A DNA stretch of 64,000 nt from Gleimia europaea ACS-120-V-Col10b (GTDB taxonomy: Bacteria; Actinomycetota; Actinomycetes; Actinomycetales; Actinomycetaceae), in NCBI RefSeq assembly GCF_000411155.1, contig NZ_KE150266.1, positions 620,001 through 684,000 of the forward strand. Reading direction: 5' to 3'. Of the stretch, positions 1 to 9,820 are shown one piece after another. The position numbers were made by a program, and so were the translations under genes. Every line of letters begins with the position of its first letter. Position 1 is the first letter of the stretch. The notes under the pieces are model-generated. The model had not been told where the DNA came from. It did not search any database and saw only the letters and a list, made by a program, of their open reading frames with translations.

Positions 1-578
1 GATTCTGCCCAGTGCATGGCGATCCACATGGTTTTAGAGTTGAGGTCGCCTCCAGCTTCTCCCACACGCATCATGGCGGGCAGAATCTGTGGCTTGCGTC
101 CGCGCCCGTGCGTGTTGCGGTATTGACGATACACGTCCAGGGTGAGGGGCGCCGCGTGGTAGACCTTCGTGTAGGTTTTCGCAACCAGTGCGGCAGCCTT
201 CGAAGTGTTGAGTTCCATCTTAAAGTTGGCGGGTTTGCCCACTAGCTCCGCGGTGGGAATCGCCATCATTACGCGTTCAAGAGGAATATCGTTTCGGCTT
301 TGCGCGGTGATGACACCAACCTCAGCGCCATCCTCGTAAACATGTTCAAACGGTTTTTGCAGCTCCGCCGGGTTCGACATGGGTTCCACATTTCGACAGC
401 TGAGAACAACCTCTAGCCGTTCGTGGAGCAAAAGCAGGGGGCGAAGTGCGCTTTCAATCCAGGCGTCATCGAGCCGGCCCAGAATGTTCTCCCCTTCGCG
501 GCTAAGCATGACGGTGAACTTGTATGCGGGGAAAACATCGGCGAGCCGCGCTGCTAACTGCTCACTATTTTTGCTCAC
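1..578 (-). CDS. Hypothetical protein of the envelope operon, 3' end beyond the window
   Basis: An open frame reads leftwards from a GTG at 576-578 and runs off the window edge without a stop, so about 192 N-terminal residues are visible. It overlaps the end of the upstream ATPase gene by 14 nt, which suggests translational coupling as the last visible gene of the exporter operon. The visible part has no signal peptide or membrane segment and is a mixed charged soluble domain (begins SKNSEQLAARLADVFPAYKF). I do not recognise the family. A glycosyltransferase or polymer-modifying enzyme would fit the position, but this is inference only. Start choice is moderately sure. Confidence 0.6.
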   Translation of the reverse strand, partial: MSKNSEQLAARLADVFPAYKFTVMLSREGENILGRLDDAWIESALRPLLLLHERLEVVLSCRNVEPMSNPAELQKPFEHVYEDGAEVGVITAQSRNDIPLERVMMAIPTAELVGKPANFKMELNTSKAAALVAKTYTKVYHAAPLTLDVYRQYRNTHGRGRKPQILPAMMRVGEAGGDLNSKTMWIAMHWAE

Positions 579-1326
579 TGCGCATCCTTTCAATCGCTTC
601 GTCCACGGTGCCATCGATAACGATCTTGCCTTTTTCAAGCAGTATGCCTCGGTCGCAAATGTCTGCGATCATGTCGAGGTCGTGGCTAACAATCACGAGG
701 GTGGTGCCGGCGGCCTTCATTTCTTGCACGCGGGCCAGACATTTACGTTGGAACGGTTCGTCACCAACAGCGAGGATCTCGTCGACAAGGAAAATGTCTG
801 GGTCGGTGTGCACGGCAACGGAGAAAGCCAGGCGCAAGAACATGCCGGAAGAGTAAAACTTCACTTCGGTGTCGATGAACTTTTCGATTTCCGAGAACGC
901 CACGATCTCGTCGAATGCTTCTTCAACTTCCTGCTTGGACATGCCCAGGATCGCACCGTTCAGGTACACGTTTTCCCGCCCCGTCAGATCCGGGTGAAAG
1001 CCCGCGCCAACCTCGATCAGGCCCGCAGCCTTGCCGCGCACGCCCACGTATCCGGAGTCTTCGCGCAACACACCAGAAATCAACTTCAAACAGGTGGATT
1101 TTCCCGAACCGTTGTAGCCAAGTAGCGCAACCGTGTCGCCCTCGTTCACGGTAAAAGATACGTCGTCGAGGGCGCGGAAGCGTTCTGAAATTTCGGAACG
1201 CCGCCCCGTCATTGACCAGACGAGGGTTTCTTTGAGCGTGTGGGTGCGACGGATAATGAATTCTTTGCGAACGTTCTCGACCTTCACCACGGGACGCGGC
1301 GTGCGATTTTCGTTTTCCGTAGCCAT
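565..1326 (-). CDS. wzt: Polysaccharide ABC exporter ATP-binding subunit (Wzt/Rv3781-like)
   Basis: This is the ATPase that powers export of an undecaprenyl- or decaprenyl-linked glycan through the membrane partner encoded just upstream. The Walker A loop GYNGSGKST is at residues 70-78, the signature SSGM at about 159-162 and Walker B IFLVDE at about 178-183. At 253 aa it lacks the C-terminal carbohydrate-binding extension of O-antigen Wzt proteins and matches the short teichoic-acid or galactan exporter type (TagH core, Rv3781). The start ATG shares one base with the wzm stop (TAATG). Exporter function is firm at family level; the substrate, probably the Glf-dependent polymer, is inferred from neighbours. 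Confidence 0.9.
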   Translation of the reverse strand: MATENENRTPRPVVKVENVRKEFIIRRTHTLKETLVWSMTGRRSEISERFRALDDVSFTVNEGDTVALLGYNGSGKSTCLKLISGVLREDSGYVGVRGKAAGLIEVGAGFHPDLTGRENVYLNGAILGMSKQEVEEAFDEIVAFSEIEKFIDTEVKFYSSGMFLRLAFSVAVHTDPDIFLVDEILAVGDEPFQRKCLARVQEMKAAGTTLVIVSHDLDMIADICDRGILLEKGKIVIDGTVDEAIERMRSEQK

Positions 1327-2189
1327 TAGAGCTCCTGCGCAAAACGCGGGTCGAGTTTTCTAAACACAAATTCGCCAAGCAGCAAGGTCACAACTGCGGA
1401 TACGCCCGCAATGGCGCCCCACATAAACATGTCGGGAGGCCGCGTGGCCACCTCTTGCAGGTTAGTTGGTTCCCAAAACACGATGTGGAACATTTCCACA
1501 ACTGGGGTCAGCGGGTTCAACTGGTACAGCTTCCACAGCCAGCCATCGCCGAGGAAGTTGTAGACCATCTCCCACTTGTACAGCACCGGCGATGCCCACG
1601 TGGTAATCATGAGGATCAGTTCCACAAAGTTCTCAGCGTCACGGTAGAACACGTTGAGGGCGCCCATCAGTAGCCCCACCCCCAGGCCGAAGATGGTGAG
1701 AACTAAGAACACGTAAATGAATAATCCCAGTTCCATGAGGCCGGGCCGCCACCCAAAGATGAGGGCTCCGCCCGCGAGGATTACCAGCTGCGGCACGAAG
1801 TGCACAAACGCAACCCACGTTGATGCAACTGGGAAAAGCTCGCGCGGCAAGTAGATTTTCTTAACTAGCGGGGTGTTCCAAACCACTGAACGAGTGTCGT
1901 TGTTGAAGATCTCAGCGAAATAGTTCATTGCAACAACGCCAGCGAACATGTAGATCACGTAGTTCTCAATAGCGCGATCCATGCCCATGAACTTGCCGAT
2001 GGCCAGGTAGAACACGAGGAACTGGACTGCCGGTTTCGCGTAGCTCCACAGCATGCCCAGCACAGAACCGCGATAACGTACCCGCAGTTCCTTGTGCACC
2101 AGAAGTGAGGCGAGGAAACGCTTGTCAAATACTTCCAGTAGTCCCCGTGACCGTCCCGGCCTTACGAACTCGTCAGTGGAATTGGTCAA
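1326..2189 (-). CDS. wzm: Polysaccharide ABC exporter permease (Wzm/Rv3783-like)
   Basis: This 287-aa ABC-2 type integral membrane protein forms the channel for a lipid-linked polysaccharide. The N-terminal amphipathic stretch 'LLVHKELRVRYRGSVLGMLW' is typical of the family and is followed by about six membrane segments. The start is TTG at 2187-2189; AGGAG lies five bases upstream and overlaps the glf stop codon, so translation of the two is probably coupled. It is co-directional with glf and wzt, the same gene set seen in mycobacterial and other actinobacterial galactan loci. The substrate is inferred. Confidence 0.9.
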   Translation of the reverse strand: MTNSTDEFVRPGRSRGLLEVFDKRFLASLLVHKELRVRYRGSVLGMLWSYAKPAVQFLVFYLAIGKFMGMDRAIENYVIYMFAGVVAMNYFAEIFNNDTRSVVWNTPLVKKIYLPRELFPVASTWVAFVHFVPQLVILAGGALIFGWRPGLMELGLFIYVFLVLTIFGLGVGLLMGALNVFYRDAENFVELILMITTWASPVLYKWEMVYNFLGDGWLWKLYQLNPLTPVVEMFHIVFWEPTNLQEVATRPPDMFMWGAIAGVSAVVTLLLGEFVFRKLDPRFAQEL

Positions 2190-2197
2190 AACGGCTC

Positions 2198-3373
<1,176 letters not shown>

Positions 3374-3404
3374 CTATTTCTTGGCGTAGGTACGCTCTTT
3401 TAGT

Positions 3405-5201
3405 CTAACCGCGTCGGAACCACGAGAGGGTTCCAACCCCCTGGTATATGACTTTTCGCGCGGGGGTGGGAATGAGCCGGTAGCCGGCACGGATTACCAC
3501 GTTGCGCACGTATTGCGCGGGGGTTACAAAGCCTATGCGCAAAAGGTTGCGTTGCAGTTCCAGTTCGGAGTGGAACAGGTCTTTTCCTCCCCTACGCGCA
3601 TACGCTCCAGCCCCCACGCGGTAAGCAACAAGGGGCTCCCTAATGTTGGCAGTGCGCGCGCCGGACGCAATCATGCGGGCAAACAACCAGTAGTCTTCCA
3701 TACGGTCTAGGTGCTGGTAGCCGCCGGCACGCTCTAAAGCGCTTTTGCGCATCACCACGGTTGGGTGGTTGAACGGGTCGCGAAATCTTGCGGTCTTAGC
3801 AATGGCGTGGTGTTTGGCGGGCAGGACGCGAATCATGCCCCACTGGTTCTCATTACGGTCAAATTCAGCTATGGCTGATCCAATTAGGTCGCGTCCGCGC
3901 ATGAGGGGGAGCTGCTTAGCGAACCGATCCGGCAAGGACACGTCGTCGGCATCAGCGCGCGCAATGATTTCGTGTTTGGCAATTTTCAGCCCAGCTTCGA
4001 GGGCGCAGGCAAGCCCCTGGTTTTCAGCTAACCTCACTACGTCGATGGGCTGGCCGGCAATTTCGGTGGCCCTGTCGATGGACTCTTGCAACGCGTCAGG
4101 CACGGGGCCGTCTTGGACGAGCACCACCTGATCGGGTTTCAGCTGCTGTTCACGAGTAATTGATACTAGTGCCCGCTCAAACTGTTGCGGGTCATCCCCC
4201 GCGTAAACGGATGTGAGCACGGTGAATGGCTCATTTTCGTTTGCAAATGCTAGATGCGCGTCTGCTTCAACGATCTGGACGTCGTTCGCGACGGGCGTGT
4301 GGGCAAGGACTTCGGCGGTGCTGCGCGGCGGGCGCGTCCCCTGTTTTATGCCTTCTGCGGCAAAGCCAAGTAGTGCCTTCGGATCGGCGGAGTTCTTCAC
4401 GGTCAGGCCCCAGCGCAACACCGATTTACCGCCATATAGCGCCTTTTCAACCGGGTTGAGCGCGCGCGAGCGCGTGTACATCCACAGCTTGTTACGCACT
4501 TCGTTTACAAAGCGCGGGCCGGGGTCGGCGGAAGAATCTCCAAACTTCTTCGTTTTGTGCACCACCACGGAGTAGGGCACGTACAGGCCAACTCGGTGGC
4601 GCAGTAGCCTCGCGGTGTATTCGAAGTCGTCATTCCAAAGGAAGTAGTCAGCTTTTGGCAGCCCATCTTCTACAATGGCACGCCGGTCAATCATGATTGA
4701 GACGAAGGAGGCCGTGCGAATCGGGATCGTGTCAATCTCTTCAGCTCGGCGCGCAAGTTTCGGATCAAGGAGAGGACGAGGACGCGGCCGGTTCATCGGG
4801 TGTTCTCGCCCGTTGGTCCAGATGGCTTTAGAGGCGAGGATAGCCGGCTGGCCCGGATATCTACGACGCGCCTCCAGCAGACCGGCCAGAGCTGTCTCGG
4901 TGGGAACCGTGTCGTCATCCATTATCCACACTAGGTCCGCATCCCAATGGTTCACGGCTCGCGCAATGCCCGCAGCGAAACCCCCGGCACCCCCAAGATT
5001 TTCAGGCATGGTGAGAACTTCGTCCACCACCTCGTGTTCCTTGGCTATGGCACGCGAGTTATCGGTGGAGGCGTTGTCGATAACCACTACGGCCTGGGGC
5101 ACCGTGGTTTGGCAGGCAAGACCGTTTAACGTTTGGATCATCAGATCCTGGCGATTCCACGCCACTACTACCGCAACGACGCGGGGGTTGGTGGTTTTCA
5201 C
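3405..5201 (-). CDS. Two-domain GT2 glycosyltransferase fusion (probable galactofuranosyltransferase)
   Basis: This 598-aa protein contains two GT-A family 2 modules. The first (about residues 5-290) resembles GlfT1/WbbL-type enzymes, with 'VVIDNASTDNS', 'NLGGAGGFAAG' and the acidic metal motif 'MDDDT'. The second (about 325-590) is a separate GT2 module with 'QDGPVPDAL', 'NQGLACALEAGL' and 'ARADADD'. I start it at GTG 5199-5201 because AAAGGAG lies just upstream; a TTG at 5222 would add seven residues but has no ribosome site. It lies 40 bp upstream of glf. The sugar donors are not visible from sequence; Galf transfer for the first module is inferred from resemblance and from glf. Confidence 0.85.
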   Translation of the reverse strand: MKTTNPRVVAVVVAWNRQDLMIQTLNGLACQTTVPQAVVVIDNASTDNSRAIAKEHEVVDEVLTMPENLGGAGGFAAGIARAVNHWDADLVWIMDDDTVPTETALAGLLEARRRYPGQPAILASKAIWTNGREHPMNRPRPRPLLDPKLARRAEEIDTIPIRTASFVSIMIDRRAIVEDGLPKADYFLWNDDFEYTARLLRHRVGLYVPYSVVVHKTKKFGDSSADPGPRFVNEVRNKLWMYTRSRALNPVEKALYGGKSVLRWGLTVKNSADPKALLGFAAEGIKQGTRPPRSTAEVLAHTPVANDVQIVEADAHLAFANENEPFTVLTSVYAGDDPQQFERALVSITREQQLKPDQVVLVQDGPVPDALQESIDRATEIAGQPIDVVRLAENQGLACALEAGLKIAKHEIIARADADDVSLPDRFAKQLPLMRGRDLIGSAIAEFDRNENQWGMIRVLPAKHHAIAKTARFRDPFNHPTVVMRKSALERAGGYQHLDRMEDYWLFARMIASGARTANIREPLVAYRVGAGAYARRGGKDLFHSELELQRNLLRIGFVTPAQYVRNVVIRAGYRLIPTPARKVIYQGVGTLSWFRRG

Positions 5202-5228
5202 CTTTCTCCTTTGCTGATCCAAGTCCGA

Positions 5229-7256
5229 TTAGTTCTTTTGGGCATTATCGCACGTATTGATTTCGTAGAGTCGGCTTGCGCCCGCGTGGGCTATAAGTTT
5301 GAAATTTTCAGCGAGGTCGTGGGCTGCTTCAAGTCCGGCGTATCTGGCGCCTACAGGATTTTCGGGCCAGTAGATGATGTCGTCGGTGTAGAAGTAGCGG
5401 ATGTGGTTACTTTCCAGCAGGCCACAAACCGCCGGATCAGAGTTGGCCGCTAGTTCGAAGTTCTTACCGATTTCTACGGATTCGTCGCTCCACTGGCCTT
5501 CAACGTGGCGGTAGAGGACGTCAAGGCCAGTGAGCGCGTAGATGAGCGGTAGGCCGGTGCGCGGGTCACCAGCGATGGTGTCCCCCTCGTGAACGTATTG
5601 GGGCAGCGTTTGGATGAAGTGAAGTTCTTCGGGGCTGACAAGCCCGTTGAGGCCAGATTCGTTTTTGAACTCGTAGTTCAGGTGGAGTTGGGAGGATCCG
5701 GAGTAGTAGCCCAAGTTGTTTGTGCCTACGATCAGGCCGGCAATCATGACGGCAACAAGGCCGGCGCGGGCCGGTGTTTTTTGCCCGATTTGCCCGGCAA
5801 TGCGCAAGGCGGTGTCGAAGATGAACCACGTGCCGATACCGGCGAGCGGGGCGCCGAACAGGGGGACGATGGCACCCAGACGCACCGGGTCGGAGTACCA
5901 GGGGCCAACGAGGGCGTAGCCGGGCATGTTGACCACTGCGGAGGCAACGAACAGGTAGCTGGCGATGCCGTAGGTAAATACCAGCCACCGCATGTGCGGC
6001 ACGGTTAGCGCCACGATGATGCCGATGATGGTGAGAATGCCGAGTGCCCAGTCGATGTAGGCGTCGCCGTATCCCATCCAAGATAGTTGCGATTCAAAAA
6101 TGACGCCGAATGATTCGCGTTTGAAACTTCCGATAGGTTCTCGCGCCCAGTTGGTCACGGTTTGCCACGCGGGGTGAATCATTGTGAGGTAGAGGACGCC
6201 TACGAGCGCTACCACTGCTGTAACAAATGTGATTAGTTGACCGGTGGTGAGTTTTAATGTGCGGGCAATCATGCGGATTATGAGGTCTGTTGCAAGGGTG
6301 ACAATCGCAATGAGCGCTACGAAGATTCCGGTGGGGTGAATGAGCGCGATGCCGGCAGCACCAAGCAGGCCGATAAAGGAGGTGCGAAGCGCCATGGGTT
6401 TTTGGTTGGTGCGTCCAAACCAGTCTGCAAGGGCGATGACTATGAGAGGTACGAGGGCGTACGCGTAAACGGTTGGCCAGAGCACCCCGTAGGATGCGGG
6501 CCGTTCCGGGAAGGAAGAAAAAGTGGCGGCCAACAGCGCAGTGAAGATGGGCAGAGCGGGGGCTTTGGGAAGGAATATGGAGCTGAGCTGGGCAACCGCG
6601 AGCGGCCAGAGGATTGTGGAGATGACGATGACTGCCGCGTTGGTGGCGACGATGATGTTGGTGTTCCCCACCATGGTGAGTGCAACGAGGTCGTGGAATC
6701 CTGCGGGATAGAAGCCGCCGCTAGCGGCGTGCCCTTGGTCTAGCGAGGTGGCGACGGCGGAGAGGTTAAGGGCAGAGCCGTTTCCAGTTTGGAGGATCCA
6801 GCGGATTGCGGACAGGTGGAATACGCCGTCCCAGGTTTGGGTGGGATATTCGGGCCGGCCAATACCGCTGATGAAAGCACCAACGGTAAAGGGAAGCGTG
6901 ATGAGCATGCCCACGAAGGCCGGCCAGATTGCGGGATTAGCGGGGATTTTGCGCGTAGTTTGTGGTGACTGCGGCGAACGCGAACCGGCACGAGGCCGGG
7001 TTAGGTATCCGATTAGATATGCGAGCGCGGCGGCAACCACTGTGGCCCCAAGGTATAGGGGCCAGCCCCAGGGCATAGAAATGAAGGGGCCGGCTACGGC
7101 GGCTAGTCCCATGATGCCTGCGGAGACGAGGGGCGCGAATGCGAGGGCGCGCCACTTGCCGGGGCGCAGGGCTGAAGTTACCGCTAATCCCGGCCCCCAC
7201 AGTGCTGCAACCGTGAGTAGGGCCGGGATTAGCGCTGGAATCCAGGCGGTGATCAA
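5229..7256 (-). CDS. Polytopic membrane protein, DUF6541-type
   Basis: A 675-aa integral membrane protein with roughly 12-14 hydrophobic segments over the first 500 residues and a soluble C-terminal part of about 150 residues. It belongs to the actinobacterial DUF6541-like group found in envelope polysaccharide loci, where GT-C-type transferase or polymerase roles are plausible but unproven. It shares an architecture and a motif region ('WDGVFHLSAIRWILQTGNGS') with the 690-aa protein at 12403-14475, so the two are paralogues. The likely start is TTG at 7254-7256, directly after the dehydrogenase stop. Function is unknown; a GT-C glycosyltransferase is my best guess. Confidence 0.75.
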   Translation of the reverse strand: MITAWIPALIPALLTVAALWGPGLAVTSALRPGKWRALAFAPLVSAGIMGLAAVAGPFISMPWGWPLYLGATVVAAALAYLIGYLTRPRAGSRSPQSPQTTRKIPANPAIWPAFVGMLITLPFTVGAFISGIGRPEYPTQTWDGVFHLSAIRWILQTGNGSALNLSAVATSLDQGHAASGGFYPAGFHDLVALTMVGNTNIIVATNAAVIVISTILWPLAVAQLSSIFLPKAPALPIFTALLAATFSSFPERPASYGVLWPTVYAYALVPLIVIALADWFGRTNQKPMALRTSFIGLLGAAGIALIHPTGIFVALIAIVTLATDLIIRMIARTLKLTTGQLITFVTAVVALVGVLYLTMIHPAWQTVTNWAREPIGSFKRESFGVIFESQLSWMGYGDAYIDWALGILTIIGIIVALTVPHMRWLVFTYGIASYLFVASAVVNMPGYALVGPWYSDPVRLGAIVPLFGAPLAGIGTWFIFDTALRIAGQIGQKTPARAGLVAVMIAGLIVGTNNLGYYSGSSQLHLNYEFKNESGLNGLVSPEELHFIQTLPQYVHEGDTIAGDPRTGLPLIYALTGLDVLYRHVEGQWSDESVEIGKNFELAANSDPAVCGLLESNHIRYFYTDDIIYWPENPVGARYAGLEAAHDLAENFKLIAHAGASRLYEINTCDNAQKN

Positions 7257-7259
7257 GCT

Positions 7260-8558
7260 TTAGCCTTGAGCGTCACCGATTACTAGGCGCGGCGTGCCCT
7301 TCCATAGTTGCGGGTCGGTTACGCGACGCCCGTCAAATAGTACCTTGATGCCCGGCAGGTCTGCTGGCGTGATGGTCTTATACTCGGGGTGGTCTGCCTG
7401 CACGATGGCGGCGTCGACGGGCTCACCCATCTTGTAGGCGTCCCAACCGAAACCGGCGAGTTCTTCCGCGCTGAACATTGGATCGTGAACAAGCACTTTG
7501 GCGCCGCGCTTGCGCAGTTCGTCGACGGTTGCGAATACGCCGGAGAATGCGGTTTCTTTGACTTTTCCTCGGTAGGAAGCGCCAAGTACAACAACGGTCA
7601 TATTTTCGAGGCCACCGAGTACACTCTCGAGGCGCTTGACGGAGTATTCCGGCATGGAAGCGTTAAAAGTGCGCGCGGTGCGAACAATGGAGGCGTCCGG
7701 GTCGGTGGATAGGTACAGGCGCGGGTAGACGGGGATACAGTGTCCACCCACGGCGATACCGGGGCGGTGAATGTGGGAGTAGGGCTGGGAGTTGGAGGCG
7801 TCGATGACTGCCTGCACGTCAATGCCCTGCTGATCGGCAAATACTGCGAATTGGTTTGCGAGGCCGATGTTTACATCCCGGTAGGTGGTTTCGGCTAGTT
7901 TCGCCATTTCTGCGGCTTCGGCGGAGCCGAGGTCCCACACGCCGTTGGGTCGATCCAGGTCGGGGCGCTCATCGAACTGGAGGACGGATTCGTAAAACTC
8001 GATTGCCTTCTGGGTGCCTTCTGCGCTGAGTCCGCCAACTAGCTTGGGGTATCGGCGCAGGTCAGAGAATACGCGGCCGGTAAGAACTCGTTCTGGGGAG
8101 AACACGAGGTGGAAGTCTTTGCCTTCGGTAAGGCCAGAGATCTTTTCGATCATGGGCTTCCAGCGGCCACGCGTGGTGCCCACCGGCAGTGTGGTTTCGT
8201 ACGAAATAAGCGTGCCGGGCGTGAGGTTTTCTGCTAAAGACTTCGTGGCGGCGTCCATCCAGCCGAAGTCAGGCTCCCACGTTTCGTCGTTGACGAAGAG
8301 AGGTACTACGAGCACAACCGCGTCCGCGTTAGGAATCGCGTCAGAATAGTCGGTGGTGGCACGGAGCTTGCCCGCGGGAACGAGCTGCGAAAGCTTTTCC
8401 TGCAAGTGTGCTTCGCCGGGGAACGGCTCTTTGGCATCGTTGATCATTTGAACGGTTGTTTCGTTCACGTCAACGCCGACTACCTCATGGCCTGAATCTG
8501 CGAACTGTACGGCCAGGGGCAAACCGATCTTCCCCATGGCAACTACGGCGATACGCAT
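7260..8558 (-). CDS. Nucleotide-sugar 6-dehydrogenase (WecC/WbpA-like)
   Basis: This 432-aa NAD-dependent enzyme oxidises C6 of a UDP-amino sugar (UDP-ManNAc or UDP-GlcNAc) to the uronic acid. The Rossmann start 'IAVVAMGKIGLPLAVQFA', the middle dimerisation helix 'AEMAKLAETTYRDVNIGLAN' and the catalytic-cysteine motif 'GGHCIPVYP' are visible. ATG 8556-8558 is preferred because GGAG lies six bases upstream; a longer frame to 8585 lacks this. It is divergently placed from the wecB-like epimerase. With wbpB-, wbpE- and wbpD-like genes at 22-25 kb it could start a UDP-ManNAc(3NAc)A pathway (WbpA role). The alternative is simple UDP-ManNAcA synthesis (WecC role); sequence alone does not decide. 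Confidence 0.88.
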   Translation of the reverse strand: MRIAVVAMGKIGLPLAVQFADSGHEVVGVDVNETTVQMINDAKEPFPGEAHLQEKLSQLVPAGKLRATTDYSDAIPNADAVVLVVPLFVNDETWEPDFGWMDAATKSLAENLTPGTLISYETTLPVGTTRGRWKPMIEKISGLTEGKDFHLVFSPERVLTGRVFSDLRRYPKLVGGLSAEGTQKAIEFYESVLQFDERPDLDRPNGVWDLGSAEAAEMAKLAETTYRDVNIGLANQFAVFADQQGIDVQAVIDASNSQPYSHIHRPGIAVGGHCIPVYPRLYLSTDPDASIVRTARTFNASMPEYSVKRLESVLGGLENMTVVVLGASYRGKVKETAFSGVFATVDELRKRGAKVLVHDPMFSAEELAGFGWDAYKMGEPVDAAIVQADHPEYKTITPADLPGIKVLFDGRRVTDPQLWKGTPRLVIGDAQG

Positions 8559-8743
8559 GCGCTTCTCCATTTCAAAGATTTTCAAGAATCAAATCACTGC
8601 CAAGTTTAACACTGCGCCTCGTTCGGCTTGATGTCGCAATGCGCGCTTGCCCGCTTTCATAAGTTCGTGAACCTGCTTGTCATAACTTTGTGAGGCGCGC
8701 CCGCCAAATCCGAATAGGGGCGCGGCTTGTATAAGATTGGGGC
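8559..8743. promoter_or_regulatory. Divergent promoter region between the dehydrogenase and wecB genes
   Basis: This 185-bp gap separates two divergent genes and must hold both promoters. On the + strand TATAAG at 8730-8735 is a plausible -10 element; initiation about seven bases later would fall at or next to the wecB ATG (8744), where no ribosome site is visible. That is consistent with a leaderless transcript, common in actinobacteria. No convincing -35 is seen. Confidence 0.4.
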
Positions 8744-9820
8744 ATGAAAATCATGTCTGTGGTGGGCGCGCGCCCGCAGTTTGTGAAACTTGCTCCGATT
8801 GCTCACGCCTGTGAGCGCGCTGGGGTAGAGCACATCATTGTTCACACCGGTCAGCACTACGATCCAATGCTGTCGGATGTGTTCTTTGAGGAGTTGAACA
8901 TTCCGGCCCCCGATGAGCACCTTGGGGTTGGTTCGGGCTCGCACGGCGTGCAGACGGGCGCGATGTTAGCTGCAATGGATGAAGTGATTTTGAAGCATGA
9001 GCCCGATTGGGTGCTGGTCTACGGCGACACTAACTCCACTCTTGCAGCCGCACTCTCCGCAGTGAAGCTTCACTTCCCTATCGCTCACCTTGAGGCCGGT
9101 TTGCGCTCGTTTAATCGACAGATGCCAGAAGAAATCAACCGCGTACTCACCGACCATGCTGCGGATCTGCTTCTTGCTCCTACCGAGGTTGGGGCCAAGC
9201 ATCTTGCTGAAGAGGGGCTGGCTGACCGCACTGTGGTGGTGGGCGATGTAATGACGGATGTGCTGATAGAAACCCGCGTCAAGGTGGCAAACAAGCCGAG
9301 CCCGATTATGCAAGAGTTTGGCTTTGCTGAGGGTGAGTATTCGTTGGCTACGATTCACCGCCCCGCTAACACAGACACGAAGGAACAGTTGGACGCGGTG
9401 CTTGATTCACTGGGCAAAGTGGATCACCCCGTAGTGATTTTGGCGCATCCTCGCCTGGTAGCCAAAGCCAAGGAGCACGGTTTAACTATTGAACGCGGGA
9501 ACCTAAAGGTTCACGCTCCCCTGGCCTACCCTGATCTGGTTGCTTCCACGATGCATGCTCGCGGCGTAATTACTGATTCGGGCGGGTTGCAGAAGGAAGC
9601 GTTCCTGCTACGCACACCGTGCACCACGGTTCGCCCGCAAACGGAATGGGTGGAAACTGTTGAAGCTGGCTGGAATGTGCTCGTAGATGCTGGCGCGCAA
9701 CTAGTTGCAGCCGCGTCCCGTCCGCGTCCGGCCGATACGGATATCGCCCCGTACGGTGACGGCCACGCAGCCGAGCGCGTAGTCGAGGTGTTGCGAGAAT
9801 CTTCATCCAAGGTGCAATGA
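8744..9820 (+). CDS. wecB: UDP-N-acetylglucosamine 2-epimerase family protein (WecB/WbpI-like)
   Basis: A 358-aa non-hydrolysing UDP-GlcNAc 2-epimerase family member. It would convert UDP-GlcNAc to UDP-ManNAc, or, in the Wbp pathway, UDP-GlcNAc(3NAc)A to its manno epimer. Family motifs include 'SVVGARPQFVKLAPI', 'VHTGQHYD', 'VYGDTNST', 'HLEAGLRSFNRQMPEE', 'HRPANTDT' and 'SGGLQKEA'. The length is usual. The gene ends in an ATGA overlap with the downstream YfhO-like gene, so the two are translated together. Family assignment is firm; substrate choice between WecB and WbpI is not. Confidence 0.9.
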   Translation: MKIMSVVGARPQFVKLAPIAHACERAGVEHIIVHTGQHYDPMLSDVFFEELNIPAPDEHLGVGSGSHGVQTGAMLAAMDEVILKHEPDWVLVYGDTNSTLAAALSAVKLHFPIAHLEAGLRSFNRQMPEEINRVLTDHAADLLLAPTEVGAKHLAEEGLADRTVVVGDVMTDVLIETRVKVANKPSPIMQEFGFAEGEYSLATIHRPANTDTKEQLDAVLDSLGKVDHPVVILAHPRLVAKAKEHGLTIERGNLKVHAPLAYPDLVASTMHARGVITDSGGLQKEAFLLRTPCTTVRPQTEWVETVEAGWNVLVDAGAQLVAAASRPRPADTDIAPYGDGHAAERVVEVLRESSSKVQ

